From Solirubrobacter soli DSM 22325 (lineage in GTDB: Bacteria > Actinomycetota > Thermoleophilia > Solirubrobacterales > Solirubrobacteraceae): a DNA stretch of 64,000 bases. Below the pieces are notes generated by a model, which was given only the letters and a program-made list of their open reading frames with translations, made no database searches and had not been told where the DNA came from. Position numbers and translations under genes: made by a program. Location: the NCBI RefSeq assembly GCF_000423665.1, contig NZ_KE384072.1, forward strand, positions 62,001 to 126,000. Reading direction: 5' to 3'. Each line of letters begins with the position of its first letter. Within the stretch, counting starts at the first letter, position 1. Below are positions 44,142 through 53,217 of the stretch, piece by piece.

Positions 44142-44855
44142 ATGACGAGAGTTACCGGCATGTGGGTCTATCAGACCCTCGGCGCCCGCCCGGACCCAGA
44201 TGTGGTGACCGGGCGCGCCAAGCAGCACCGCATGACATGGATCACCGCCGAAGCGGTCTCCGGCGATCGCGTGCTCGACCACGACTGGCTCAAGGCGATG
44301 CGCAAGGCCGCCACCCAGCGTGGCCTGCGGCTGGGGGTGCACGGCTTCATCGGCAACCACGGCGGCCCGAAGCCGAAGGCAGAGGCGCAGGCGTTCGCGC
44401 GGGCGATCGACGTCGCCGACGCCGACTTCGCGATCGTCAACGCCGAGATCCACTACGAGCGGTCGCCCAACCCCGACTCGAAGACGTTCGTGAAGCGCTA
44501 CCGCGAGCTCAAGCCGGACGTGACGTCCTACTTCTCGTCCTTCGGCCGTCCCGCGCTCCATCCGGACCTGGACTGGCAGGCGTGGGCCGACGGCGAGTTC
44601 AAGGGCATGCCACAGGCCTACGAGAACCTCAACCGCGAGGCGCTGCGGCCGAAGCGGTGCGTCGACGACTACGCGCGGTTCTTCGACCGCGACGGCATCC
44701 GCCCGACGCTCGGGTGCTTCGGCGAGAACGGCCACGGCCACCTGCCGGTCGAGCGCCTGCTCGAAAGCGTGAGAGAGGTCCCCGGGCTCCGGTTCAACGT
44801 GTTCCGTCAGGGGACGGTCACGACCGCCGAGCTGCAAGGGCTCGCCACGCTCTAG
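44142..44855 (+). CDS. Hypothetical protein, TIM-barrel-like
   Basis: A 237-aa soluble protein of unknown family. Alternating strand-helix sections (MWVYQTLG, RLGVHGFIGNHGG, DFAIVNAEIHYE, VTSYFSSFGRPALHPDL, RPTLGCFGENGHGHLPV) look like a TIM barrel, as in glycoside hydrolases or lysozyme-like domains. That is a judgement from pattern only. A possible -35 TTGACT lies near 44107. It ends at a clear hairpin terminator. It may form a pair with the divergent extensin-like gene. Confidence 0.6.
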   Translation: MTRVTGMWVYQTLGARPDPDVVTGRAKQHRMTWITAEAVSGDRVLDHDWLKAMRKAATQRGLRLGVHGFIGNHGGPKPKAEAQAFARAIDVADADFAIVNAEIHYERSPNPDSKTFVKRYRELKPDVTSYFSSFGRPALHPDLDWQAWADGEFKGMPQAYENLNREALRPKRCVDDYARFFDRDGIRPTLGCFGENGHGHLPVERLLESVREVPGLRFNVFRQGTVTTAELQGLATL

Positions 44856-44885
44856 ATGCGTGTCCCGCCACGCGGGACACTCATC
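44855..44885. terminator. Bidirectional hairpin terminator
   Basis: GTGTCCCGC-CAC-GCGGGACAC (9-bp stem, 3-nt loop), extended by GATG/CATC after a mismatch, lies between the convergent 237-aa gene and the FAD oxidoreductase. It overlaps both stop codons. Confidence 0.75.
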
Positions 44886-46362
44886 TCAGGGCCGCGCGTG
44901 CCGCGGCGTCACCCGGCACGCCGTGCACCGCCCCGCCCGGGAACGTCGCGGCGCTCCCGATGAACAGCCCCTTCAGCGGCGTCGAATACGGCGTCAGCTT
45001 CGGGATCGGCCGGAACACGACCTGGCGCAGGCGGTACGAGCCGCCGCCGACGTCACCGCCGACGAGGTTCGCGTTGCGGGCCTCGAGGTCGGCCGGACCG
45101 AGCACGTGGCGCGCGAGGATCCGGTCGCGGAAGCCGGGCGCGAAGCGCTCGACCTGCGCCTCCATGCGCTCGGCGACGACCGCGGTGGACGCGGTCCAGT
45201 CGACGCCCTGCTGGGGCCCGTGGGTGTACGCCCACGCGGTGTGCTTGCCCTCCGGCGCGCGTGTGGCATCGGCGATCGACTGCTGCCCGAGCAAGAGGAA
45301 CGGATGCTCGGCGAGCCCGTCGTGGGCCTGGCCGACCGAGCGCATGAACTCGTCGCGGCCACCGGCCACGTGCACGGTTCCGGCGCCGGTCACGTCGGCG
45401 TTCGTCCACGGGATCGGCCCGTCGAGCGCCCAGTCGACCTTGACCGTCGCCGCGCCCATGACGTAGGTCTTGACGGCGCTGCGATACCAGCCGGGCAGAT
45501 CGGCCATCCGCGCCAGCGCGGCCGGCATCAGGTCCGCGATCACCGTGTCCGCGGCGAACCGCTCGTCCGCGCTCGCCACACCCGTGACGCGCCCGCCCGC
45601 GCTCAGCACGCGCTCGACCCGCACGCCGCAGCGCAGCTCCCCGCCGAGTGATTTGAAGTACGACACGAGCGCATCGGTCAGCCGCTCCGCGCCGCCGCGC
45701 GGCGAAGGCCAGCCGACGGCGTGCCCGAGCAGGTTCAGGTAGAACGCGGCGATGCCGGAGCCGGCGCCGTCGGGCGGCGTGTCGCCGTGCATCGCGGCGC
45801 CGTACAGCCACGCCTGCGAGCCGCCGTCCTCGAACAGCCGGTTCCCCAGCCCGACGGCGGAGCCCGGGAGCATCCGCGCGAAGTCCAGCAGCCGCAGCGG
45901 CCCGGCGCCCCCGAGCAGCTTCAGCGGGCCGCCGACCGGCGGGAAGCCGGTGAGCATCGTCGCCCGCACGGCGTCGAAGTTGTCCAGGAACGGGCGCACG
46001 AAGTCCACCCACTTCGAGCCGTCACGCCCGCCGAGCGACGCGGCGGTCTCGTCGAGGCCGCGGTAGAGCAGCTTCGCCTCGCCGTCGGGCAGCGGGTGCG
46101 CGTACGCGGCCGCCGGATGCACCCACTCGAGGCCGTGCTCGGCCAGCGGCATCCGCGCGAAGACGGGCGAGGCCGCCGACGCCGGGTAGACCGACGAGAA
46201 CGTGTCGTGCTTGAAGCCCGGCAGGGTCAGCTCCTGGGTGCGGACCGCGCCGCCGGGCGCGTCCGCCGCTTCCAGCAGCAGCACGGACCGCCCGGCCTCC
46301 GCGAGCCGGATCGCCGCCGCCAGCCCGTTCGGGCCGGCGCCGATGACGATGGCGTCAGGCAA
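44881..46362 (-). CDS. NAD(P)/FAD oxidoreductase, phytoene desaturase-like
   Basis: A 493-aa flavoprotein of the CrtI-like family. The N-terminal IVIGAGPNGLAAAIRLAEAGRSVLLLEAADAPGGAVRTQEL is a clear FAD motif, and the C-terminal GLFIGSAATFPGGAVHGVPGDAAA is the family closing motif. No other carotenoid gene is nearby. It overlaps the upstream 351-aa gene by 8 bp, so the two are co-translated; that partner is of unknown type. The substrate is probably a polyunsaturated or isoprenoid lipid, as inference. Confidence 0.92.
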   Translation of the reverse strand: MPDAIVIGAGPNGLAAAIRLAEAGRSVLLLEAADAPGGAVRTQELTLPGFKHDTFSSVYPASAASPVFARMPLAEHGLEWVHPAAAYAHPLPDGEAKLLYRGLDETAASLGGRDGSKWVDFVRPFLDNFDAVRATMLTGFPPVGGPLKLLGGAGPLRLLDFARMLPGSAVGLGNRLFEDGGSQAWLYGAAMHGDTPPDGAGSGIAAFYLNLLGHAVGWPSPRGGAERLTDALVSYFKSLGGELRCGVRVERVLSAGGRVTGVASADERFAADTVIADLMPAALARMADLPGWYRSAVKTYVMGAATVKVDWALDGPIPWTNADVTGAGTVHVAGGRDEFMRSVGQAHDGLAEHPFLLLGQQSIADATRAPEGKHTAWAYTHGPQQGVDWTASTAVVAERMEAQVERFAPGFRDRILARHVLGPADLEARNANLVGGDVGGGSYRLRQVVFRPIPKLTPYSTPLKGLFIGSAATFPGGAVHGVPGDAAARAALR

Positions 46363-47410
46363 CGGCCTTGGCCAACTGACGCAGCAGGCTCAGCTCCTCT
46401 TGGCCCCAGAACGCGTGCTGGGCCTCGTAGCCGGCCTTCTTGTAGGCCTTGTCGAGGTGCCACGGCATCGGGTCCCAGGTGCCGGCGGCCTTCACCCACG
46501 CCTTGCCCTCGTGCGTGTAGAGGATCAGGCGGTTGTGCCCGGAGCCCATGAAGTGGCCGCGGTGCGTCGTCAGATCGAAGCCCACGAGCGGCTCGGCGCC
46601 CTCGGGCAGCGCGGCCGGCTCGTCCTTGCCGTAGCGGGCCAAGCCGTCCTGCAGCGCGTCGAACCAGTCGTGCAGGGCAACCGGGTCGTCCGGCGTCACG
46701 AGCGTCGTGATCGTCACGTAGCCGCGGGTGAACACCGGCACCGCCGAGCGGGTGTTGGCGGCGACCTCGATCTCGAACGTCTGCCCGGCGAGACCGCCGG
46801 GACGCAGCGGGGTGAAGCGCCCGAGCTCGCTCGCGTAGTCCGGCCAGGTCTCCGGGCGCGTCAGCGCGGCGATGACGCCCTCCGCGGACGGCATCTCGAC
46901 CGGCGGATACGTGTGCCACGTCTGCTCCTCCAGCGGCGCGCTCTCGGCCGTCAGCTCACCCAGCTCGGCGAGCTCGAGGCGATACGAGTGGTCGTAGGCA
47001 TCGCGCTCGGAGACGGTCTCGAACGCCATCCCCCACGCGCGGCGCGCGTCGTCCGCGTAGGCCTCTCCGAACCAGTCGCCGAGCAGCTTCGCGGCGCCGC
47101 GCTCGAGCGCCTCGCGCGACAGCAGCCCGCCCGCGCCGAAGCGCTCGGAGCCGAAGGCGCGGTGGAACGCCGGCAGGTCGGTGACGCGGAGCTTGCGCTG
47201 CGGGTGCGAGCGGTACCAGTACGTGGTCAGCACGCCGAACGCGAAGCGGAGGTCGTCGACGTCGCGGTCGTCGACCGGCCGCCGGTAGTAGGCGGCGTTG
47301 AGGAAGTCGGTCACCCACGCCGCCGCATCGCGGCCGGCGATCGAGGAGCCCGCCATCTTGGCGAACCCGAAGGGGCCCGGTTGGCCCTGCGTCTCAGTCG
47401 TAGCGCTCAT
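46355..47410 (-). CDS. Protein of unknown function, partner of FAD oxidoreductase
   Basis: A 351-aa soluble protein. Around residues 24-110 it has helical segments rich in aromatic residues (DFLNAAYYRRPVDDRDVDDLRFAFGVLTTYWY). Later beta strands (GQTFEIEVAANTRSAVPVFTRGYVTITTLV, then FDLTTHRGHFMGSGHNRLILYTHEGKAWVKAAG) resemble a lipid-binding SRPBCC-type region. I do not recognise the family. The start at 47410 is chosen because the longer frame reads upstream of the promoter. The 8-bp overlap with the desaturase-like gene suggests a shared pathway. Confidence 0.75.
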   Translation of the reverse strand: MSATTETQGQPGPFGFAKMAGSSIAGRDAAAWVTDFLNAAYYRRPVDDRDVDDLRFAFGVLTTYWYRSHPQRKLRVTDLPAFHRAFGSERFGAGGLLSREALERGAAKLLGDWFGEAYADDARRAWGMAFETVSERDAYDHSYRLELAELGELTAESAPLEEQTWHTYPPVEMPSAEGVIAALTRPETWPDYASELGRFTPLRPGGLAGQTFEIEVAANTRSAVPVFTRGYVTITTLVTPDDPVALHDWFDALQDGLARYGKDEPAALPEGAEPLVGFDLTTHRGHFMGSGHNRLILYTHEGKAWVKAAGTWDPMPWHLDKAYKKAGYEAQHAFWGQEELSLLRQLAKAVA

Positions 47411-47480
47411 ACCCCGATGATCGTCGCACCATCGGGGCATCCAAGCCGTGCGCCCCCGTAGATCTACTGCGGGTTACTAC

Positions 47481-47717
47481 TTACTTGTCAGTGATGAAGT
47501 AGATCCCGGTGACCAGCGCGGCGCCCACGAGGACGACCGAGATCACGGTCACCGCGTTGAGGCCGAGCGCGGTCGCGCCCTTGGCCTCCTGCGCGTGCAG
47601 CGAGGCCACGATGCCCGCGCCGAGCACGGTGGCGATCGCGATGCCGGCCACGGCGGAGATCCAGATGACCTGCCCCAGCGCGCCCCAGTCGACGATCGAG
47701 TCCGCGAGCAAGCTCAT
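47481..47717 (-). CDS. Small membrane protein next to phosphate transporter
   Basis: A 78-aa protein with two membrane helices (VIWISAVAGIAIATVLGAGIVASL and LNAVTVISVVLVGAALVTGIYFI) separated by a short polar loop. The ATG overlaps the PiT transporter stop by 4 bp (ATGA), so it is coupled to it and may be an accessory subunit. The family is not recognised. Confidence 0.75.
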   Translation of the reverse strand: MSLLADSIVDWGALGQVIWISAVAGIAIATVLGAGIVASLHAQEAKGATALGLNAVTVISVVLVGAALVTGIYFITDK

Positions 47718-48874
47718 GCGCCCACCCCCGCGAGCTCGGGCTCCAGCGCCGGGGCCGTGAAGTCGTCCTGGTAGACGGACTCCGGATCGACCTTCGACGC
47801 GTTGTTCGCGCGCCACAGGAAGAAGCAGCCGATCGCGAGCACGATCGTCACCGCGATCGGGCCGACCGCGCTGTTCTTGCCGAAGATGTCGGTGATCCAG
47901 AACGCCACCGCGGCGGTGACGGCCGCGGACGGCAACGTCAGCACCCAGCCGGTCACGATCCGCCCCGCGATGCCCCAGTCGACCTGCGCGCCCGGACGGC
48001 CGACGCCGGAGCCGGTGACGGCGCCCGAGACCACGTGCGTGGTCGAGAGCGGGTAGCCGAAGTGCGAGGAGGCGAGGATCACCGTGGCGGCGACCTCCTC
48101 CGAGGAGAAGCCCTGAGGCGGGCGCACCTCGGTGACCTTGGTGCCGAGCGTCTTGATGATCCGCCAGCCGCCCGTGTACGTGCCGAGCGCGATCGCCGCG
48201 CCGCACGAGGCGACGACCCAGGTGGGGACGTCGAAGTTGGTGGCCGACAGGTGTCCGCTGGCGATCAGCGTCAGGCAGATGACGCCCATCGTCTTCTGCG
48301 CGTCGTTGGTGCCGTGCGCGAGCGCGACCATCGACGACGATGCGACCTGCGCCCAGCGGAAGCCCCGCTCCGCCCGCTCCCGCGCGAAGTTCCTGATCAT
48401 CCGGTAGACGATCACGGTCGCGCCGAGCGCGACCAGACCGGCCAGGACCGGGGCGATCAGCGCCGGGACGATCACCTTCGAGATCACGCCGTCGCCCTCG
48501 ACGGCCGAGAAGCCGACCGAGGCCACGGCCGCGCCGATCATGCCGCCGATCAACGCGTGCGACGACGAGGACGGGATGCCGAACCACCAGGTGACCAGGT
48601 TCCAGGTGATCGCACCTATGAGACCGGCGAAGATGGCCGTCGGGGTGACGACACCGGCGTCCACGATGCCCTTGGCCACCGTGGCGGCCACGGTGATCGA
48701 GATGAAGGCACCGACGAAGTTCAGGATTGCGGCGACACCGACAGCCACCCTGGGCTTCAGCGCACCCGTCGCGATGGTGGTCGCCATCGCGTTGGCGGTG
48801 TCGTGGAAGCCGTTCGTGAAGTCGAACACGAGAGCGACGGCGACCACGAGGACGACGATGATGTCCTCAGTCAC
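47714..48874 (-). CDS. pit: Inorganic phosphate transporter, PiT family
   Basis: A 386-aa low-affinity phosphate symporter. Both family signatures are present: FTNGFHDTANAMAT at the N-terminus and LAHGTNDAQKTMGVI in the middle, with SSSHALIGG and STTHVVSGA for the two inverted repeats. About ten hydrophobic helices are seen. The start is a GTG at 48874. No regulator is adjacent and no clear Pho-box tandem was found upstream. Confidence 0.94.
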   Translation of the reverse strand: MTEDIIVVLVVAVALVFDFTNGFHDTANAMATTIATGALKPRVAVGVAAILNFVGAFISITVAATVAKGIVDAGVVTPTAIFAGLIGAITWNLVTWWFGIPSSSSHALIGGMIGAAVASVGFSAVEGDGVISKVIVPALIAPVLAGLVALGATVIVYRMIRNFARERAERGFRWAQVASSSMVALAHGTNDAQKTMGVICLTLIASGHLSATNFDVPTWVVASCGAAIALGTYTGGWRIIKTLGTKVTEVRPPQGFSSEEVAATVILASSHFGYPLSTTHVVSGAVTGSGVGRPGAQVDWGIAGRIVTGWVLTLPSAAVTAAVAFWITDIFGKNSAVGPIAVTIVLAIGCFFLWRANNASKVDPESVYQDDFTAPALEPELAGVGA

Positions 48875-48969
48875 AGCTGACGACCATATGGCCGAAATCC
48901 GTTATCCGATCGACCTCGTTCACAACTCGGCAACAAGTGCTCTCATAGGCCGCGAGTACTGTCCGGCCC

Positions 48970-49146
48970 ATGGCAGACGACGCCATCTCAGAGAGCCGCG
49001 CGCGCCTCGAGGCGCGCCTCGCCGAACTCGCTCCCGCGATCGACGAAGCGAAGAAGATCAAAGCGGCGCTCGAAGCGCTCAACGGCGGCCCACGGCCACC
49101 CGTGACCGCGCTCGACGCGCTGAAGCCGGTCCCGCTGGAGGACTAG
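48970..49146 (+). CDS. Small coiled-coil protein
   Basis: A 58-aa protein from an ATG at 48970 to a TAG at 49144-49146. It starts MADDAISESRARLEARLAELAP and continues as a single amphipathic helix (IDEAKKIKAALEALNGG), then a proline-rich tail ending LKPVPLED. Composition and third-position GC look like real coding sequence. It is divergent from the phosphate transporter and overlaps the convergent TreS gene by 4 bp. Function unknown. Confidence 0.6.
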   Translation: MADDAISESRARLEARLAELAPAIDEAKKIKAALEALNGGPRPPVTALDALKPVPLED

Positions 49147-51395
49147 CGAACCCGCAGCGAGGTGCCCTGATAGGGCGCGAGCGTCAGCGGGAAGCTGTGC
49201 AGGTCGTCGACGGTCGCGACCTGTTCGTCCGTGAACATGTTCTCGACCGTCGCGCCCGCGGGCAGGTGCTCGGAGCGGACGCTGCCCGAGATCTCCTCGC
49301 CCCCGAAGTTCAACACGGTCACCTGGAGCGTCTCGTCCGCGAGACGGTGGACGAGCACGAGCTGCGCTCGGTGTGAGACCTCCGGGACGTCGACCTGGAC
49401 CGCGGTGGCGATGCCGCACTTGGTGCGGACGCCGATGATCCGGCGCAGGCGCGAGGCGAACGAGTCCGGCTCGGCGAGCTGGTCCGGCAGCGTGCCGTAG
49501 AGGCTGCGCGCGGCCGGCATCCGCCCCTCGCGCGCGGGCTCGTCGACCCCGCGCAGGTCGTGCGCGCCGCGGTTGATCCAGCGCGTGTCGCCGTCGGCGA
49601 TCAGGTCGGCGACGTCGGCGGCGTCGACGGTCAGCATCCCGGAGAGATCCCAGCCCGACAGGGCGAAGACGCCCGGCTGCAGCGCGTTGAACATCGCCAG
49701 CAGCAGGTGCACGTCGCGGATCCGGTCGCGCTCGGTCTCGGCGATCTGGCGCAGGTCGGCGATGCCGAGCGTCGCCGCGATGACGGTCGCGGTCGTGCAC
49801 GCGATGCCGTTCTGCGTGAAGCGCCGGTTGTACGCCTTGCCCGGTCCGGTCAGCCCGCCGTTGAGGTCGGCGCGGATGCGCTCACCGAGTTCACATCCCG
49901 TCAACGTCTCGCCCCGGTACGTGAAGGGGTCGTCGCGGTGGCGGGTGGAGAAGTGCACGAGCTCGTGTGTCAGCTCGTCGTGGTTCTGCAGCGCGTGGAC
50001 CAGCGACGCGGGGTCGATGCCGAGATCGCGGCTGAGGTTCAAGGTGAGCCGCAGGAACTCGGTGTCTCCCGTCACCAGCGCGTGGTGGTAGGCCGGACGG
50101 GTGACGAAGTCATAGGACAGGTCCGCGCCGGTGGCGCCCATCGCCTTGATGTCGTCCATCGCCAGGTTGAGCTCCTGGAACGAGAACCCGCCCATCTTGC
50201 GGATCATGCTGGCGATCAGGTGGTTGGCGGCCTCGCTCAGCGGGTGCCCCTCCGACCAGGCGGGCGCGTCCTCGGCGGTCTTCTCGACCCCCAGGAAGCC
50301 GTTCGCGTCCAGCCGCAGGCCGCCGCTGCCGAGGTCGGCGAGCGCGTGCAGCGCGTCGCCGATCACGAGCCGCATGCCCGCGAAGCTCGGGTCGAGCCAG
50401 TTGATCGACGGCTGGCCTTCCTTGAAGTAGTGCAGGTAGACCCAGCGCCGTTCGACGCCGTCGACGCCCATCACCGCGCGCGTGACGCTCCAGTTGGTCT
50501 CCTTGACCCCCGGCTCGTAGAAGATCACCCGCTGGAGCTGGCCGATGATGTAGCCGGCGCGCTCGAGCCGCGCCTCGGTGGCGGCGTCGAGGTTGACGCT
50601 GTCGCGGCCCTCCGGGACCTCCGGGAGCAACTGCCAGTCGTCGGGCCGGATCGAGACCATGTGGTAGATGCCCGGGTAGTCGCCGTAGGCCATCTCGGCC
50701 AGGCGGAAGTCCGCGCCCTTCCCCGTGTGGCCCGGGACGATGTCGTCGATCACCGTGCCCTCGTACTCGGCGGCGGTCGCGCACAGGCGGCGGAACTCGT
50801 CCTCGGTGCCGAAGAGCGGGTCGACCTCCATCGAGATGCGGTCGAAGTGGCCGTCGACGGAGGGCGTCAGACGGCGGCCGTTGAGGCCGCCCGCCTGCTT
50901 GACCGGGCCGGTGTGGACGCCGTCGATGCCGATCGCGCGGAACGCCTGCCACAGCGCCGGGTCGGCGAGCGCCGAGAGGAACGTCTCGTTGGAGTTCGTG
51001 ACGAAGGAGAGCGGGTACGCCGTGAACCAGACGCTCGCGCGCTCGAGCGCCGCCCGCGAGTCCGGGTGCGCGTACGGGTTCTGCCACATGCTCCCCTCGC
51101 CGGAGAGCTGGGAGGCGAGCCGGTTGGCGTCCGCGAGCATCGACGCCTCGACGAGCCACTCGACGTACTCGCGGTTGTCGGCGACCGCGCTGTCGTCCTC
51201 GGCGCTGCGGCGCTCGGCGAAGCGGCGCCTGAGCGTGCGGCGCGCCGACGGGCGGAACCGCTTCGGCCGCGCGGGATAGAACTGCTCGTCGTAGGTGATC
51301 TCGGGAGCGTGTCGCTCGCCGTCTTCGGACGTGAGGGGTCGCTCGAGGCTCTTGGTCACGATCCAGTTCAAGTGCCCTGCGACGGCGCGGGCCAC
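49143..51395 (-). CDS. treS: Trehalose synthase / maltose glucosyltransferase, GH13 (TreS type)
   Basis: A 750-aa GH13 enzyme that closely follows the Pseudomonas-type trehalose synthase: YVEWLVEASMLADANRLASQLSG, SVWFTAYPLSFV, TPSVDGHFDRISM, FYEPGVKETNWS, with nucleophile Asp in GGLRLDANGFLG, acid Glu in SFQELNL, and the transition-state Asp in ALQNHDEL. It would interconvert maltose and trehalose. The C-terminal beta domain ends LAPYQGTSLRV. The longest start is GTG 51395; a GTG at 51359 is equally possible, and the conserved part begins only around residue 72. No treY/treZ or maltokinase gene is in the window. Confidence 0.9.
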   Translation of the reverse strand: MARAVAGHLNWIVTKSLERPLTSEDGERHAPEITYDEQFYPARPKRFRPSARRTLRRRFAERRSAEDDSAVADNREYVEWLVEASMLADANRLASQLSGEGSMWQNPYAHPDSRAALERASVWFTAYPLSFVTNSNETFLSALADPALWQAFRAIGIDGVHTGPVKQAGGLNGRRLTPSVDGHFDRISMEVDPLFGTEDEFRRLCATAAEYEGTVIDDIVPGHTGKGADFRLAEMAYGDYPGIYHMVSIRPDDWQLLPEVPEGRDSVNLDAATEARLERAGYIIGQLQRVIFYEPGVKETNWSVTRAVMGVDGVERRWVYLHYFKEGQPSINWLDPSFAGMRLVIGDALHALADLGSGGLRLDANGFLGVEKTAEDAPAWSEGHPLSEAANHLIASMIRKMGGFSFQELNLAMDDIKAMGATGADLSYDFVTRPAYHHALVTGDTEFLRLTLNLSRDLGIDPASLVHALQNHDELTHELVHFSTRHRDDPFTYRGETLTGCELGERIRADLNGGLTGPGKAYNRRFTQNGIACTTATVIAATLGIADLRQIAETERDRIRDVHLLLAMFNALQPGVFALSGWDLSGMLTVDAADVADLIADGDTRWINRGAHDLRGVDEPAREGRMPAARSLYGTLPDQLAEPDSFASRLRRIIGVRTKCGIATAVQVDVPEVSHRAQLVLVHRLADETLQVTVLNFGGEEISGSVRSEHLPAGATVENMFTDEQVATVDDLHSFPLTLAPYQGTSLRVR

Positions 51396-51408
51396 ACATC
51401 GAGAATGG

Positions 51409-51437
51409 TTGCGTCCGCAACTTCTTCGCGCTATAGT
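51409..51437 (+). promoter_or_regulatory. Promoter with GTTGC/GCAAC operators, VOC dioxygenase
   Basis: TTGCGT (51409-51414), 17 bp, TATAGT (51432-51437), 31 bp before the start codon. Two GTTG/CAAC inverted repeats overlap it: GTTGC-GTCC-GCAAC at 51408-51421 and GTTG...CAAC at 51436-51449. They suggest a repressor, possibly MarR-type. Confidence 0.6.
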
Positions 51438-51468
51438 TGTTTCAGCAACCTTTGAGAGGAACCGTCAC

Positions 51469-52392
51469 ATGAAGTTCGAAGGCATCCACCACATCAGCGC
51501 CATCACCGGCGACGCCGCGCGCAACGTCGACTTCTACACGCGCGTGCTGGGCCTGCGGCTGACGGCGAAGTCGGTCAACCAGGACGATCCTGGCGTGTAC
51601 CACCTCTTCTATGGCGACGAGGAGGCCTCCCCCGGCGCCGACCTGACGTTCTTCGAGTACCCGGGCGCGATCCCTGGGCGGCCAGGCGCCGGCATGGTGC
51701 ACCGGATCGTCCACCGCGTCGGCTCGCTCCCGTTCTGGGCCGAGCGCCTCGAGGACGAAGGCATCCCGTACGACCTCGTCGACGGCTCGCTGCGGTTCTC
51801 GGACCCTGAGGGGCTCGACCACGAGTTCGTCGCCGACACCTCCGGCGACGCGCCGTTGGTCGCCGTCCACCCCGAGATCGGCGCCGACGTCGCGATCCGC
51901 GGCTTCGAGGGCGTGCGGGCGTACTCGTCCGACCCCGAGGGCTCCGCGCAGATCCTGGTGGAACTGATGGGCGCGACCCGCGAGGACGACCGCTTCCTCC
52001 TGCGCGGCGCCAAGCGCGGCGGCTGGATCGCGTTCGACCCGGCGCCCGAGGAGCGCGGCCGCCAGAGCGCCGGCACCGTGCACCACGTCGCCTGGGGCAC
52101 GTACGACGCCGACCTGATGGAGTGGATCGAGCGCATCGACGCGGCGCGGATCCCGAACTCAGGCTACGTCGACCGCCACTACTTCCACTCGCTCTACTTC
52201 CGCGAGCCGGGCGGGGTGCTCTACGAGCTCGCGACCGAGGAGCCCGGCTTCCTCGTCGACGGCCTCGACATCTCCGAGCTGGGCACGAAGATCATCCTGC
52301 CGCCGTTCCTCGAGGACCGGCGCGAGCAGATCGAGGCGCGGCTGACGCCGCTCCCCGATCCGCGGGCCGAGTGGCTCACGCCACAGGCGTGA
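51469..52392 (+). CDS. VOC family ring-cleaving dioxygenase
   Basis: A 307-aa two-domain VOC protein of the LinE/PcpA-like hydroquinone dioxygenase group. Metal ligands are plausible: His in GIHHISAITG near the start, His in TVHHVAWGTYD in the second half and Glu in YELATEEPGF. GAGAGGA is the ribosome site. It is paired with a downstream alpha/beta hydrolase on the other strand (17-bp overlap) and has its own promoter at 51409. It is likely used in aromatic compound breakdown or detoxification. Confidence 0.9.
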   Translation: MKFEGIHHISAITGDAARNVDFYTRVLGLRLTAKSVNQDDPGVYHLFYGDEEASPGADLTFFEYPGAIPGRPGAGMVHRIVHRVGSLPFWAERLEDEGIPYDLVDGSLRFSDPEGLDHEFVADTSGDAPLVAVHPEIGADVAIRGFEGVRAYSSDPEGSAQILVELMGATREDDRFLLRGAKRGGWIAFDPAPEERGRQSAGTVHHVAWGTYDADLMEWIERIDAARIPNSGYVDRHYFHSLYFREPGGVLYELATEEPGFLVDGLDISELGTKIILPPFLEDRREQIEARLTPLPDPRAEWLTPQA

Positions 52393-53182
52393 CCGCCTTC
52401 TCGAGCGCCCAGTCGAGCGCGTAGTCGGCGACCTCCTCCCAGCCCGGCCAGGCCGGGAGGAGGTGCGGGCCTTCGAAGACCTTGACCTCCGTCAGCACCG
52501 CGTCGTTGTAGTGCTTGGCGTTGGAGGCCTGCAGCGACGGCGGCATCAGGTGGTCGCTCGCGCCGGAGATGAACAGCAGCGGGGCCCGCTGCTCGTTCTT
52601 GTAGTCCACGTGGGTGTCGTCCGGGCCCGGGTGGATGTTGGCCAGCGCGCTGCCCCAGAAGATCGCCCCCGAGGCAGGGATGTGGTAGCGCTCGTAGAGC
52701 GCCTGGGACTCCTCCTCGCTGAAGCCGTTGGTGAACGCGTAATGCCACTGGTCGTGCGTGAAGCCGACCGCGCGATGCCGGTTGGCCGGGTTCTTGAGCA
52801 CCGGGAACGTCGCGCGGATCTGTGCCAGCGGAATGCGCTTGACGCCCTCGGTCGGCGCGGAGTTGATCGCCACGGCGGCCGCGCCGTAGCCATGGTCGAG
52901 CAGGATCTGCGTGAAGACGCCGCCGGCCGAGTGGCCGATGATGATCGGCGGCGCGTCGAGCTCGGACACGATCCCCTCGAGCCGCTCGATGATCTGCGGC
53001 ACGGTCACCGCCTCGATCGGCGAGGGGTCGGCGTTGAGCGCCTCGACCTCGACGTCGAAGCCCGGGTAGGCGGGCGCGATGACCTTGAAGCCCTTCCCCT
53101 CGTAGTGCGCGATCCAGTGCTCCCAGCTGCGCGGGGTCACCCAGAAGCCGTGGACCAGGACGATCGTGTCAGGCGGAGTCAT
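52376..53182 (-). CDS. Alpha/beta hydrolase
   Basis: A 268-aa serine hydrolase. The oxyanion HG reads VLVHGFWVTPRSWEHW, the nucleophile elbow is IIGHSAGGVF, and the C-terminal part has GASDHLMPPSLQ and EGPHLLPAWPGWEEV, the Asp/His of the triad. It has no signal peptide. The 3' end overlaps the convergent dioxygenase by 17 bp. Esterase or C-C bond hydrolase activity is possible. Confidence 0.9.
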   Translation of the reverse strand: MTPPDTIVLVHGFWVTPRSWEHWIAHYEGKGFKVIAPAYPGFDVEVEALNADPSPIEAVTVPQIIERLEGIVSELDAPPIIIGHSAGGVFTQILLDHGYGAAAVAINSAPTEGVKRIPLAQIRATFPVLKNPANRHRAVGFTHDQWHYAFTNGFSEEESQALYERYHIPASGAIFWGSALANIHPGPDDTHVDYKNEQRAPLLFISGASDHLMPPSLQASNAKHYNDAVLTEVKVFEGPHLLPAWPGWEEVADYALDWALEKAVTPVA

Positions 53183-53217
53183 GGCCGGGACCCTCGCCCA
53201 CCCTCACTTCTCTGTCA

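Noticed and set aside
48875..48969. Pho-box-like GTTCACAACTC upstream of the phosphate transporter
   Set aside because: Only one weak half resembles the actinobacterial direct repeat, with no second copy at the right spacing.
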